A stretch of 64,000 nt of DNA from an uncultured Clostridia bacterium (GCA_934647235.1 CAKUFG010000004.1:1-64000); one strand, 5' to 3'; positions 42,065 to 51,337 are shown, counted from the first letter of the stretch. A program made the numbers and translations. Notes: generated by a model from the letters alone, not told the origin.

Positions 42065-44365
42065 TCAGCGGCGGCGCGTTACATGCAGCATGCGGCGCAG
42101 GCACAGCACGGCCTTTTGCCACAGATTCAATTGTTCGTTCAGCGCGGTATACACGCGCCCGGCCTCCTGCACAGCGGCAGGCGACGGCATGTGGCGGCCA
42201 TACTGCACGGCGCTGACCGCCTCAGCCAGACCCTGCAGCGATACGCCCAGGCTGTCCCCCAGGCGCGCGGCATAGGCCAGCGGCGTTTCGGCATGCTGCC
42301 GGGGCTTGCCCAATTGCGCGGCGCATTGCAGCGCAGCCTGCCACAAAAGCAGCAGCGCAGCCGCATCATCCTTTGCGCGGGCAGCGCGGTACATAGGCTC
42401 GGTCACACGGGCGCGCCAGGCCAGCAGCAGTATCAGCGCCAACAGCAGCAGCAGCGCCAGCCAGGGCAGGCGCGGGCCAGGATCCTTGGGCGGATCCTGC
42501 GGCGGAGGCGTAGGCGTGGGCGTAGGCTGCGCTTCGGGCGCAGGCGACGGCGTGGGCGTTGCGCCCTCGGGCGCAGGCGACGGCGTGGGGGTCGGCTGCG
42601 CATCAGGCGCAGGCGTAGGCGAGGGAGTAGGCGTGGGCGCAGGCGACGGCGTGGGGGTCGGCTGCTCCTGCTGCTCGGGCGGCAGGCTGCCGTCAGGCGT
42701 ATTGCTCTGATCCTGATCGCCCGCGCCGGGGGTCGCGTCAAACGTCACCCAGCCCACTCCGCGCAGGTACACCTCGGTCCAGGCATGGGCGTTGAGCCCG
42801 CGCACGACGGTCGTGCCGCCCGCCTCGGGGCGCACCAGATACCCCTCGATATAGCGCGCAGGCAGGCCCGCCATGCGGCACATCACAGTCATGGCCGAGG
42901 CGAAATAGGTGCAGTAGCCCTGCCGCTCGGCCAGCAGGAACCAGGTTACAAAATCCACATCCGAGGGCGGCGTTTGCACCTGCAGGGTGTAGGTGCAGGT
43001 ATTCTGCAGATAATCGCGCAGCGCCACAGCCTTTTCCCACGGCGTATTGCAGCCCTGGGTAGCGCGCTGGACGATATCGTAAATCTCCTGCTGCATATGG
43101 CCGGGAACAACCGTATACTGCGCCTGCGCGTCGGCATAGGCCGCATCCTTGGCGTTCTGATTGCTGGCAGCCAGCGCAGCCATGCCCGCGTCGGTGGCCT
43201 TCATGGGCAGATACTCAACGGTATAGGTATCCCTTGTCTGCAGATTGCGGCCCAGAAACACCTCAGTACCCAGATTGAAATAGGCGTTGGCCGTGCCCTC
43301 GACGGTCAGCGTGCGCAGGCGCTGGGGCACAAAGAGCGTGCTGGCACTGTCGGTAAGCATGATCACGCGCGCCGTTTTTTCGCTTTGCGCCGATACCAGC
43401 GGATAGGCAGCCTGGATCAGTTGATCGCGCAGCTCCCGGTATCGGCGCGAATACCAGCCGTAGCGCTGGGCGCTGATGCTGTCGTACCATGCCCCGCCCG
43501 TATAGGTATCCAGAATCGCGCCGCGCAGGTACAGCGTTTCATCGGTTTCCACCTGCATGACAATATGATCGCTGGGCGAGGGTTCTCCGCCCAGACGGCC
43601 CTCGCCCTGGGGCATCCAGCCGTCCGAGGCCAGGCTGTAGCGCGAGCGCTCCTCGCGGAACAGCAGCGTATCATCCAGCATTTCGCGCACGCGATCAGCC
43701 AGCTGCGCCAGCGCGGGCACCTTGGTGCCGTCCGCCGGGGCCAGCGCCATGGACAGCGCGCACAGCGCCGCAGCGGCAGCCAGCGCGGCGGCGGGCATGG
43801 ACCGGCGCTGGGGCGTATCGCCCTCGGGATCGCGTGCATGCGTCCAGGCATACAGCAGCAGCAGCGCCGGCAGGGCGGGCAGCATATACGCGCTGGCCCC
43901 GCGCAGCCCCAGCAGCCACATGCTGCAAAGCAGCGAACCCACAATAAACACCGGCGCGTACAGGCCGTTATCGGGCGATGCCAGCGCGGTGCCCAGCAGG
44001 GCGCAGTACAGCGTCAGCTGCAGGGCGATCGTATCGCCATACAGCGGCAGCGCAACGCCCGCCCCGCGCAGATGCATCGCAATGGCATTCCCGGCGTTCA
44101 GGGCGCTTTGTATCCAGCCGCCGCCCAGCAGATAATGCACGCCGGCCGCTGCGGCAGCCAGCAAAAGAGACAGCGAAAACAGGTATTTGCGCGTGCGCAG
44201 CAGGGAAAACACCCCTGAAAGGCCCGCCGTGCAGACGGCAAAGCGCAGCATCTGCCCCTCCAGGCCAAAGCCCTTGAGCAGCGGCAGGCCCAGACCCAGC
44301 GCCAGCAGCCAGGCAATCAGCGCGCTCAGGGCCGCGCGCAGCCCCTTATCACGCAGGCGAGACAT
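42065..44365 (-). CDS. Transglutaminase-like membrane protein with Pro-Thr linker (DUF3488/DUF4129 type)
   Basis: A 766-residue membrane protein. The first about 215 residues hold six or so membrane segments. A transglutaminase core follows, with GYCTYFASAMTVMCRMAGLPARYIEGYLV (Cys), NAHAWTEVYL (His) and FDATPG (Asp). A long Pro-Thr-Ser repeat linker (PTPTPSPAP units, encoded about 42490-42680) leads to one more membrane segment and a C-terminal DUF4129-like helical tail. Such proteins travel with MoxR and DUF58 partners, as here; the function may be crosslinking or proteolysis at the cell surface but is unproven. Start ATG 44365 has GGTGGAGG upstream and overlaps DUF58 by 17 bases. Confidence 0.9.
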   Translation of the reverse strand: MSRLRDKGLRAALSALIAWLLALGLGLPLLKGFGLEGQMLRFAVCTAGLSGVFSLLRTRKYLFSLSLLLAAAAAGVHYLLGGGWIQSALNAGNAIAMHLRGAGVALPLYGDTIALQLTLYCALLGTALASPDNGLYAPVFIVGSLLCSMWLLGLRGASAYMLPALPALLLLYAWTHARDPEGDTPQRRSMPAAALAAAAALCALSMALAPADGTKVPALAQLADRVREMLDDTLLFREERSRYSLASDGWMPQGEGRLGGEPSPSDHIVMQVETDETLYLRGAILDTYTGGAWYDSISAQRYGWYSRRYRELRDQLIQAAYPLVSAQSEKTARVIMLTDSASTLFVPQRLRTLTVEGTANAYFNLGTEVFLGRNLQTRDTYTVEYLPMKATDAGMAALAASNQNAKDAAYADAQAQYTVVPGHMQQEIYDIVQRATQGCNTPWEKAVALRDYLQNTCTYTLQVQTPPSDVDFVTWFLLAERQGYCTYFASAMTVMCRMAGLPARYIEGYLVRPEAGGTTVVRGLNAHAWTEVYLRGVGWVTFDATPGAGDQDQSNTPDGSLPPEQQEQPTPTPSPAPTPTPSPTPAPDAQPTPTPSPAPEGATPTPSPAPEAQPTPTPTPPPQDPPKDPGPRLPWLALLLLLALILLLAWRARVTEPMYRAARAKDDAAALLLLWQAALQCAAQLGKPRQHAETPLAYAARLGDSLGVSLQGLAEAVSAVQYGRHMPSPAAVQEAGRVYTALNEQLNLWQKAVLCLRRMLHVTRRR

Positions 44366-45494
44366 AGCACACCTCCACCATGCATTGCTGCAGCCGCACC
44401 ACATAGGGGCGATCCTGCTCGGCGTCGGGCGTGCGCGTAATCAGATACACGCGCGCGGACGGCCCCATGCGCCGGATATGCGCAATGCCCTCCACCACAT
44501 CCGCGCTCAGGCGGGAGGTAATAATCACCGTCGCGCCCGTGCTGCGCATGCGGCGAAGCTCCAGGTTGAGCACGCGGGCAAAGTCTGTGCCGCCCGTAAA
44601 GGGCTGGCGCGCCAGAAGCTCGGGCAGCAGGGCGATGCCGTCCGAGCGCCCGGCGGCCATATAGAATTCCGCCGTCTGCTCGCCATAGAAGGGCATGCGC
44701 ACCGGCGAATCATCGCGCGACTGCATCATGGCCACCGACAGCGCGGTTTCGCACAGGGTATCGCGCAGGATGGCGCGGTTTTCCTCGCTTTCATCCGCCG
44801 CCCCAGGCAGGGTGCAGTCCATCAGGATCAGCGTATCGGGCGGCGCGGGCGTTTCATAGCGGCGCACGGTCAGCTCCCGCCGGCGTGCAGACAGCTTCCA
44901 GTGCACGCGCTTGAGCGGATCGCCCGCGCGATAGGCGCGCGTATCATCGGGCGAGGACAGATCCTCGCTGGTGCGGTTGGGCAGCGCGCGGCCATCGTCC
45001 GAGGACAAAAAGTGCAGCGCTTCCACCTCAAAATCGCGCGGCAGGGCCAGGCACTGCGCGGCCTCGCCCCCGCGTACCCGGATTTCAAACAATCCGAAGA
45101 TATCCGAAAACACCCAGCTTTCAATCCCCACATCCACCACGCCCACATGCGGGGCGGGCAGGGATATCTGAGCGCGCGCTGGAAAGCGCTCGTAAGCGCA
45201 CTCATACAGCTTGTCGCCCCCGCGCACGATAACCAGCATGGGCGATATGGGCGGCAGACGCTTATAATCAAACGTAAGCTCTGCCTGCATATACTCCCCG
45301 CGCGGCACGCTGGGCGTTGTCAGGCGGAAGCGGATATGCAGCCGGTGCCTGGCAATCAGCACGGTCAGAAGCGAAAGCAGCAGCGTAAGCACGCCAAAAA
45401 CGGCGGACAGATACAGCATCCGTCCGCCCAGCGACATCCCGCAGAACAGGCAAAAGATGGATATCGCCAGCAGCGCGCCGCCCCGGCGGGTCAT
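44349..45494 (-). CDS. DUF58 protein with VWA-like fold
   Basis: A 381-residue protein. Two membrane segments at the N-terminus (LLAISIFCLFCGMSLGGRMLYLSAVFGVLTLLLSLLTVLIA) precede a beta domain. The DUF58 signature is DTRAYRAGDPLKRVHWKLSARRRELTVRRYE near residue 210. The C-terminal half resembles a VWA domain (DTLILMDCTLPG). It forms a conserved trio with the MoxR ATPase and transglutaminase. It overlaps the MoxR gene by ATGA. Start ATG 45494. Confidence 0.92.
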   Translation of the reverse strand: MTRRGGALLAISIFCLFCGMSLGGRMLYLSAVFGVLTLLLSLLTVLIARHRLHIRFRLTTPSVPRGEYMQAELTFDYKRLPPISPMLVIVRGGDKLYECAYERFPARAQISLPAPHVGVVDVGIESWVFSDIFGLFEIRVRGGEAAQCLALPRDFEVEALHFLSSDDGRALPNRTSEDLSSPDDTRAYRAGDPLKRVHWKLSARRRELTVRRYETPAPPDTLILMDCTLPGAADESEENRAILRDTLCETALSVAMMQSRDDSPVRMPFYGEQTAEFYMAAGRSDGIALLPELLARQPFTGGTDFARVLNLELRRMRSTGATVIITSRLSADVVEGIAHIRRMGPSARVYLITRTPDAEQDRPYVVRLQQCMVEVCYVSPA

Positions 45495-46441
45495 TGCGCG
45501 CCCGGCACCGGCACGCTGGAAAGCAGCCCCAGCAAAATCTGCTGGGCGGACTGCCCCTTCATGCGCGCCTCGGGGGTCAGAATCAGGCGATGGGAAAGCA
45601 CCGGCAGCGCCATGCGCTTTACATCGTCGGGCAATATATAGTCGCGTCCCGCCAGCACCGCGCAGCCCTGCGCCGCGCGGATCAGCGCAATCGCCCCTCG
45701 GGGCGATACGCCCAGCGCCAGGGCGGGATGCTTGCGCGTCAGCGCCGCCAGCTGCGCCACATAGGCGCGCACCTCGCGGCTGCAATACACCGCGCCCACC
45801 AGCTCCTGCATGGCGATGACATCGGCCGCGCCGCACACGCTCTGCAGGCTGGACAGGGGCGAGGCCTGGCCGGAATAGCGCTCCAGCACGTCCATTTCCT
45901 CCTCAACGGAGGGATAGCCGATGGTGATGCGCAGGAAAAAGCGGTCCATCTGCGCCTCGGGCAGGGGGTAGGTGCCCACAAAATCCACAGGGTTCTGCGT
46001 GGCCAGCACCATAAAGGGGCGCGGCAGCGGATGCGTAACGCCGTCCACCGTCACCTGTCCCTCCTCCATCACCTCCAGCAGGCTGGATTGCGTTTTGGGC
46101 GAGGTGCGGTTGATTTCGTCCGCCAGCACGATCTGGCTCATCACCGCGCCGCTTTTATATTCCATTTCGCCCGTCTGCAGCGAAGGCATGGTAAAGCCCG
46201 TAATATCGCTGGGGGTTACGTCGGGTGTAAACTGAATGCGCTTGAACGAGCAGGACAACGACCGCGCCAGGGCGGCCACCAGCGTGGTCTTGCCCACGCC
46301 CGGCACATCCTCAATGAGCACATGGCCCTTGCACAGAAGGGCGATCAGCGCCAGCTCAATGGCCTCGTCCTTGCCCACGATCACGCGGCGGATGTTCTGC
46401 TGCAGGGTGTATACAATGGAGCGAACCTGGTTTTGCTGCAT
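45491..46441 (-). CDS. MoxR-family AAA+ ATPase
   Basis: A 316-residue cytoplasmic chaperone-like ATPase. Walker A is GVGKTT (preceded by HVLIEDVP), Walker B ADEINRTSPKTQSSLLEVMEEGQVT, sensor 1 ATQNPVDF, and arginine-rich segments follow (EAQMDRFFLRI). It presumably remodels or assembles the DUF58/transglutaminase complex encoded next. Start ATG 46441 has AAAGGAAGC upstream, and a promoter is visible at 46476-46504. First gene of the three-gene operon. Confidence 0.95.
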   Translation of the reverse strand: MQQNQVRSIVYTLQQNIRRVIVGKDEAIELALIALLCKGHVLIEDVPGVGKTTLVAALARSLSCSFKRIQFTPDVTPSDITGFTMPSLQTGEMEYKSGAVMSQIVLADEINRTSPKTQSSLLEVMEEGQVTVDGVTHPLPRPFMVLATQNPVDFVGTYPLPEAQMDRFFLRITIGYPSVEEEMDVLERYSGQASPLSSLQSVCGAADVIAMQELVGAVYCSREVRAYVAQLAALTRKHPALALGVSPRGAIALIRAAQGCAVLAGRDYILPDDVKRMALPVLSHRLILTPEARMKGQSAQQILLGLLSSVPVPGAQ

Positions 46442-46475
46442 GGCTGCTTCCTTTCAAAGACAGATTTACACCCTT

Positions 46476-46504
46476 AGTATACCGCGAATCGACATTTTTT
46501 GCAA
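46476..46504 (-). promoter_or_regulatory. Promoter of the MoxR-DUF58-transglutaminase operon
   Basis: Minus strand TTGCAA (46499-46504), 17-base spacer, TATACT (46476-46481), 35 bases before the start codon. Confidence 0.7.
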
Positions 46505-46561
46505 TGTTTTCGTAAAGAAGATGAAACATTTACATCTATAGTGTTTCCTGAAAGCGGGGCG

Positions 46562-47959
46562 TTATTCCCGGGTCAGCGGGTTCCACTTGCCGCGCAGATA
46601 GTGCGTCAACAGCAGCACAAACAGCAGCAGATTGTGCGCAATCATGCACGCCCATGCCGCCACCAGTCCCATATGCAATAGCCGCGTGCAGATAAACGTG
46701 CCCAGGATGCGCACGCCCCACATGCCGATGATGTTGAATACAAAGGGCGTCACAGTATCGCCCGTGCCCTGCAGCATACCCTCCAGAATGATGGACACGC
46801 CGTAGAACGGCTCGGACACGGCCACCATGCGCAGCACCGTCGCGCCCAGGGCGATCACCGCCGCGTCGATGGTAAACAGGCTCATCATGCCCGGCGCAAA
46901 GGCAAACAATAATCCGCCGGATACCACCATCAGCGCCACCTCGATGGCCACCAGCATGCGCGCCAGCTGGCGCATGCGCTTTTCATCCTTCGCGCCCAGA
47001 GCGTTGCCCGTCAGCGTGGCCGCAGCCGTCTGCATGCCGTAGCCGGGGATGTAAAAGGCCGATTCCACCGTGTTGGCGATGCTGTGCGCCGCCAGCGAAA
47101 TGGTGCCCAGGGCGTTGATCATGGAGGCAAAGGCCACATAGCCAAACGATGTGCCAAAGCGCTGCAGGGCCGAGGGCAGGGCCACCTTGAGGCAAGGACG
47201 CAGCACCTCCCAATCGGGACGCAGACGCTGGCCGCGCGGGGAGATCACCGGGTGCCGCCACAGCGCGCGGGTAATCCACACGCCGCCCACCACATAGGAA
47301 GCCGCGCTGGCCACAGCCGCGCCGATTACGCCCATGCCCGCGCCGGGCATCCAAATGGACAGGCCGAAAACCTGGATGGTGCGGGTTTCATAAATCAGCA
47401 GATAGTTGAGCACCACGTTAACCGCGTTCATCACCAGGCCCGCGCGCATGGGCGTTTTGGTATCGCCCGTGGCGCGCAGCGCGGTGCCAAAGATCATGCT
47501 GGCAGCGCGCGCCAGCATGGGAATATACAGGATGGCAAAGTACTGCGACGCCACCTGCTGGATCTCGGGCGCGGCGTGCATCCACACCGGCACGCGGCGG
47601 CTGAGCAGCAGCGGGATCACCGTAAACAGCGTGCCCGAAAACAGCACGGCCAGCACCGCCTGCGAGGAGGTACGCGCCGCGCGCGCCCGGTCATCCGCGC
47701 CGTAGGCCTGGGCGATAAAGGACAAAAACCCGATGCCCAGCGCCGACACCGTGCTGCCAATCAGCCAGCTGACGGTGGTGGTAGCGCCCACGGCCGCGGT
47801 GGCCTGCGCGCCCAGCCGTCCCACCATGGCCGCATCCACATACTGCACCGCCGTGCTCATCAGCTGCTCCAGCATGGTCGGCCAGGCCAGCGCCCAGATC
47901 ATGCCCAGCAGCGCCCATTTTTCACCCTGCAAACGCTTGATTTTCATCTGTATCCACAT
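46562..47959 (-). CDS. MATE-family efflux transporter
   Basis: A 465-residue membrane exporter (drug or metabolite:cation antiporter) with twelve hydrophobic segments. The first half begins ALAWPTMLEQLMSTAVQYVDAAMVGRLGAQATAAVG and includes GTALRATGDTKTPM; the second half has the matching EGMLQGTGDTVTPFVFNIIGMWGVRI. Start ATG 47959 has GAGG six bases upstream; ATG 47947 is an alternative giving four fewer residues. It has its own promoter. A weak dyad GAAACA/TGTTTC (46523-46547) downstream is the only terminator candidate. Confidence 0.94.
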   Translation of the reverse strand: MWIQMKIKRLQGEKWALLGMIWALAWPTMLEQLMSTAVQYVDAAMVGRLGAQATAAVGATTTVSWLIGSTVSALGIGFLSFIAQAYGADDRARAARTSSQAVLAVLFSGTLFTVIPLLLSRRVPVWMHAAPEIQQVASQYFAILYIPMLARAASMIFGTALRATGDTKTPMRAGLVMNAVNVVLNYLLIYETRTIQVFGLSIWMPGAGMGVIGAAVASAASYVVGGVWITRALWRHPVISPRGQRLRPDWEVLRPCLKVALPSALQRFGTSFGYVAFASMINALGTISLAAHSIANTVESAFYIPGYGMQTAAATLTGNALGAKDEKRMRQLARMLVAIEVALMVVSGGLLFAFAPGMMSLFTIDAAVIALGATVLRMVAVSEPFYGVSIILEGMLQGTGDTVTPFVFNIIGMWGVRILGTFICTRLLHMGLVAAWACMIAHNLLLFVLLLTHYLRGKWNPLTRE

Positions 47960-47990
47960 ACCTTTCCTCAATCGCGCACGCGCAAAATCC

Positions 47991-48020
47991 AGCATAGCGC
48001 ACAGCCAGGGCATTTGTCAA
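47991..48020 (-). promoter_or_regulatory. Promoter of the MATE gene
   Basis: Minus strand perfect TTGACA (48015-48020), 18-base spacer, TATGCT (47991-47996). Confidence 0.65.
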
Positions 48021-48069
48021 TGCGAAAATTGCAAATTTGCGTGTTTTTTCCCACAAAGGCGGCAATGTA

Positions 48070-48078
48070 TGCTATAAT
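48070..48078 (+). promoter_or_regulatory. Extended -10 promoter of the zinc-ribbon/miaA operon
   Basis: TGC-TATAAT (48070-48078) is a perfect extended -10 element; no good -35 box is present, as is common for extended promoters. The Shine-Dalgarno AAGGAGG follows about 20 bases later. Confidence 0.65.
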
Positions 48079-48112
48079 GGATCGATACTTGCGTGTTCAA
48101 GGAGGATGTACC

Positions 48113-48343
48113 ATGCGTTGCGGATGCATTGAGTGCGGCGCGTTTATGATTCATGCCGACGACGCGGAGGCGTGCGTGTGCCCCGAGTGCGGGCATCGCT
48201 GCAGCGCGTGCCTGGGCACCAACACGGTGGTCAGCCGCGAGCAGCTGAAAAACCTGGCCGCCGTGCGCTGGATCAATCAGGATATCGACCGCGCGCGCGA
48301 CGCACTGGCCGGCAGGAATACGGACGAGGAGGACGAGCCATGA
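48113..48343 (+). CDS. Small zinc-ribbon-like protein
   Basis: A 76-residue protein whose N-terminal half has cysteine pairs suited to zinc binding: MRCGCIECGAFM, then CVCPECGHRCSAC. The C-terminal half is a charged helix (REQLKNLAAVRWINQDIDRARDALAG) ending in an acidic tail. The family is unknown to me. Start ATG 48113 has a perfect AAGGAGG. It overlaps miaA by ATGA, so the two are coupled and both may relate to translation or RNA; that is inference. Confidence 0.75.
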   Translation: MRCGCIECGAFMIHADDAEACVCPECGHRCSACLGTNTVVSREQLKNLAAVRWINQDIDRARDALAGRNTDEEDEP

Positions 48344-49242
48344 GCGGCGCGCTTCCCAAGCTTATTGCGGTGGTAGGCACAAACGCCTCGGGCAAAAGCA
48401 GCCTGGCCATCAGCCTGGCCCGGTCGCTGGGAGGCGAGGTGATCTCGGCCGATTCCCGGCAGGTTTATCGCGGGCTGGATCTGGGCAGCGGCAAGGTGAC
48501 GGCGGAGGAAACGCAGGGCGTGCCGCACCATCTGCTGGATGTATGCGATCCCGGCACGTTTTTCACCATGGCGGATTTTCAGCGTCTGGCCTATCAGGCC
48601 ATTGACGGCGTGCTGGCCCGCGGCCGCGTGCCCGTGCTGGCGGGCGGCACCGGGCTGTATGTGGACGCGGTGTGCGACGGCTATGTGCTGTCCAATATCG
48701 AGCCCGATTTGGCCTATCGCCGCGAGCTGGAAAAGCTGTCCACCCCGCAGCTCTGCGCCATGCTGCAGGCCGCTGCGCCCGGCAATGCCATCGATCCCCA
48801 GAACCGCAACCGCGTGATGCGCGCGCTGGAAAAGCTGCACGACGGCGATACCCTGCCCGCGCAGAAGTGCCCGCGCTATGACGTGCTGCGCCTGGGCGTC
48901 ACCTGGGATCGCCCCACCCTGTGCGCGCACATTGACGAGCGCCTGGCGCGCCGCGTACAGCAGGGCATGATCGAGGAGGTGGACGGTCTGCTCAAGGCCG
49001 GCGTATCGCCCGATTTTCTGTATCGTCTGGGGCTGGAATACCGCCTGATCAGCCAATACCTGCTGGGGCAGTTTGCCACGCAGGAGGAAATGCTGGACGA
49101 GCTTTCCCGCGCCATCAAGCGCTTTGCCAAGCGGCAGATGACGTGGTTCCGCCGGGATACGCGCATCCATTGGCTGGATATGCGCGCCGACCCGCTGCGC
49201 GAGGCGCAGGCACTGTGCGCGCAGTTCTTAACAGAAGAATAA
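48340..49242 (+). CDS. miaA: tRNA dimethylallyltransferase
   Basis: Adds a dimethylallyl group to A37 of tRNAs reading UNN codons. The 300-residue enzyme has the P-loop VVGTNASGKSSLAI, DSRQVYRGLDLGSGKVT, PHHLLDVCDPGTFFTMADF, VLAGGTGLYVDAV, and NRNRVMRALEKL, plus RQMTWFRRD near the end. P-loop Thr-Asn-Ala replaces the common Pro-Thr-Ala, a tolerated variant. It has GAGGAGG before ATG 48340 and follows the zinc-ribbon gene. A strong terminator ends the operon. Confidence 0.97.
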   Translation: MSGALPKLIAVVGTNASGKSSLAISLARSLGGEVISADSRQVYRGLDLGSGKVTAEETQGVPHHLLDVCDPGTFFTMADFQRLAYQAIDGVLARGRVPVLAGGTGLYVDAVCDGYVLSNIEPDLAYRRELEKLSTPQLCAMLQAAAPGNAIDPQNRNRVMRALEKLHDGDTLPAQKCPRYDVLRLGVTWDRPTLCAHIDERLARRVQQGMIEEVDGLLKAGVSPDFLYRLGLEYRLISQYLLGQFATQEEMLDELSRAIKRFAKRQMTWFRRDTRIHWLDMRADPLREAQALCAQFLTEE

Positions 49243-49247
49243 AACGC

Positions 49248-49283
49248 ACGGGGCTGTCAGGCAACGCTTGACAGCCCCGTTTT
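49248..49283 (+). terminator. Bidirectional terminator after miaA
   Basis: ACGGGGCTGTCA (49248-49259) pairs perfectly with TGACAGCCCCGT (49269-49280), followed by TTT. The AAAA on the left allows it to end the convergent isomerase transcript. Confidence 0.93.
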
Positions 49284-49300
49284 CATATTCGCTCTTTTGC

Positions 49301-50218
49301 TTATTCTTCGGTAATCCGCTTTTCAAAGTAGCGGCCCACCGCAGCCAGCAGGCGCAGGCATTCCTCCGCCATCTCGGGCGGATACTTGTCGATGGCGTTG
49401 GGCGCTTCAAAGTTCAGGTCGCCGCGATAGCCAATTTCCTTCATGCCGCGCAGGAAGCCTTCCCAATCCAGGGTACCGGTATAGGGCGCGACGTGCTGAT
49501 CCAAATGGCCGGCGTTGTCGTGCATATGCAGGGCCTTGATGCGCGGGCCCATCAGCTTGACCGCGCGATATACGTTTTCACGCGCCAGGTGGCAATGGCC
49601 CGTATCGAAGCAGAAGCCGAACAGCTCCTCCCCGGCAATCTCGTTCAGCTCGTCAATCCAGCGTGCAGCCTCATAGAAATCCGAGCATACGCTGGCAAAG
49701 CGCGTGCCCTCGTCGCCGCGGCTGAACAGGTTTTCCAGCAGGCCCATCACGTGATGCTGCTTGAGGTCGGGAATCAGGGCAGTGTAAATGGCCTTGTTGA
49801 TGGCCCATTCTTCCTCGTCGGACAGGCGCTTGTTATTCTCCTGCGGCGCGGCGGGATGGATGATGCACTGATGGCTGCCCATGTACTCGGTCACGGCGAT
49901 GGCCTTGCGGGTGATGTCGATCATGCGGCGGTTGATATCCTCGCTGTATTCCACCCACACCGGGAAGGGCGCGTGCACCTGAGACACCACGATGCCGGCC
50001 TTGTCGGCAGCCTCTTTATAGGGGCGCACGGCCTCAATGATGGTCTCCAGCGGCTCATCCATGATGGAGGGGCCGCCCGCGCGCACCACTTTGCCGGGCA
50101 TCAGATAATGGCCCATGCCAAACTGAATGCCGTCGATGCCCGCGCGCTTGAGCATGGCATAGCCCTTTTCGGGGCCAAAGCGATCGCAGGTGCTGCCTTC
50201 GTGAATGGAAATAATCAT
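49301..50218 (-). CDS. TIM-barrel sugar isomerase/epimerase, paralogue A
   Basis: A 305-residue xylose-isomerase-like barrel. Metal and substrate segments: MGLLENLFSRG, GFCFDTGHCHLARENV, HMHDNAGHLDQHVAPYTGTLDWE and NFEAPN. It is clearly paralogous to the next gene (same length, shared blocks such as RPYKEAA, EELFGFCFD and GHCHL/GHCTL). Start ATG 50218 with AAAAGGAGC upstream. It is co-transcribed with paralogue B and adjoins the sulfatase importer operon, so both probably process the imported sugar. Substrate unknown. Confidence 0.9.
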   Translation of the reverse strand: MIISIHEGSTCDRFGPEKGYAMLKRAGIDGIQFGMGHYLMPGKVVRAGGPSIMDEPLETIIEAVRPYKEAADKAGIVVSQVHAPFPVWVEYSEDINRRMIDITRKAIAVTEYMGSHQCIIHPAAPQENNKRLSDEEEWAINKAIYTALIPDLKQHHVMGLLENLFSRGDEGTRFASVCSDFYEAARWIDELNEIAGEELFGFCFDTGHCHLARENVYRAVKLMGPRIKALHMHDNAGHLDQHVAPYTGTLDWEGFLRGMKEIGYRGDLNFEAPNAIDKYPPEMAEECLRLLAAVGRYFEKRITEE

Positions 50219-50266
50219 GATTCAAAAAGCTCCTTTTCTTTCTTTTGCGGGATCATAAAACAGATT

Positions 50267-51184
50267 TTACGCCTTTTCCTGAATGCGCTTACCAAAGTAC
50301 GCGCCGGTTTCGGCAATCAGCTGCAAGGCGGTGCGCCACATGGGCTCGGGATAGCGGTTGAGCACATTGAAGGTTTCAAAGCTCAGGTCGCCGTCATAGC
50401 CGATATCGCGCAGGCCGTCGATGAAGGCTTCCCAGTTGCCAACGCCCATATAGGGTGCAACGTGCCAGTCGGTGTGGCCGTCGTTATCGTTGATGTGCAG
50501 CACCTTCAGGCGCTTGCCGATCACGTTCAGGCTGTAGCGCATGTTCTGGCCGGTCAGAGTGCAGTGACCCGCGTCGAAGCAGAAGCCAAACAGCTCCTCC
50601 CCGGCGATATCGTTCAGGCGGTCAATCCACTCCGCCGCCTGATGGAAATCCGAGCACACAGCCGCGTAGCGCATGCCCTCGGTGCCGCCGGTGAACATGT
50701 TTTCCAGGCACGCCACCACATGATGCTCGCGCAGGGCGGGAATCAGCGCGCTGTACATATCGCGGTTCAGCTCCCACTCCTCCTTGGCGCTCAGGCGCTT
50801 GGTGCTGTCAGGATGGAACGCAGGATGGATGACGCAATACTTGGAGCCCAGGTAGGCGGTCAGGGCGATGGTTTTCTTTTGCCCCTCCAGCACGCGGGCG
50901 TTGAGCGCGTCCTTCTCCGGCAGCCAGGACGGGAAGGGAGAGTGCGTCTGGGAAACCACCATATGCTGGCGCTCGGCCGCCTCCTTATAGGGGCGGAAAA
51001 TATCATACAGCGCCTCCAGCGGCTGATCCATGGGCGCAGGCTCGTCCGCGCGAATCATCGCGGAGCTGAACCAATTATTCAGATTAAAATCGACGCCCTG
51101 AAAGCCCGCGTCGTGCAGCAGTTTGAAGCCCTCGTCCAGGCCATAGTAAGCCACTACCCGGCTGTTCTGTACCGAAACTCGCAT
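50267..51184 (-). CDS. TIM-barrel sugar isomerase/epimerase, paralogue B
   Basis: A 305-residue paralogue of the neighbouring gene. Corresponding segments: ACLENMFTGG, GFCFDAGHCTLTGQNM, HINDNDGHTDWHVAPYMGVGNWE and SFETFN. Start ATG 51184 is preferred because GGAGG is nine bases upstream; the ATG at 51190 is only three bases from it. First gene of a two-gene unit driven from 51238-51266. Tandem duplication followed by divergence is the likely origin, with paralogues perhaps acting on successive intermediates or on two epimers. Confidence 0.9.
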   Translation of the reverse strand: MRVSVQNSRVVAYYGLDEGFKLLHDAGFQGVDFNLNNWFSSAMIRADEPAPMDQPLEALYDIFRPYKEAAERQHMVVSQTHSPFPSWLPEKDALNARVLEGQKKTIALTAYLGSKYCVIHPAFHPDSTKRLSAKEEWELNRDMYSALIPALREHHVVACLENMFTGGTEGMRYAAVCSDFHQAAEWIDRLNDIAGEELFGFCFDAGHCTLTGQNMRYSLNVIGKRLKVLHINDNDGHTDWHVAPYMGVGNWEAFIDGLRDIGYDGDLSFETFNVLNRYPEPMWRTALQLIAETGAYFGKRIQEKA

Positions 51185-51237
51185 TTGCATATGCCTCCAT
51201 CAAATTTCGACGCAAGCGCGCCGATGCTGTCCTTTTT

Positions 51238-51266
51238 ACTGTAACAACAGATTTTTCGTTTGTCAA
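51238..51266 (-). promoter_or_regulatory. Promoter of the paired isomerase genes
   Basis: Minus strand perfect TTGACA (51261-51266), 17-base spacer, TACAGT (51238-51243). It lies downstream of the terminator of the importer operon. Confidence 0.75.
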
Positions 51267-51337
51267 TGCAGATATCGGGAAAAATTAGCGTCCAGTATTG
51301 GCAGTCCAGGTCCTAGCCTTGCTTGATCCTCGCTGTC

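Noticed and set aside
42490..42690. Short direct repeats that might be a CRISPR array or satellite
   Set aside because: They encode the Pro-Thr-Ser linker of the transglutaminase protein in frame, and there are no regular spacers.
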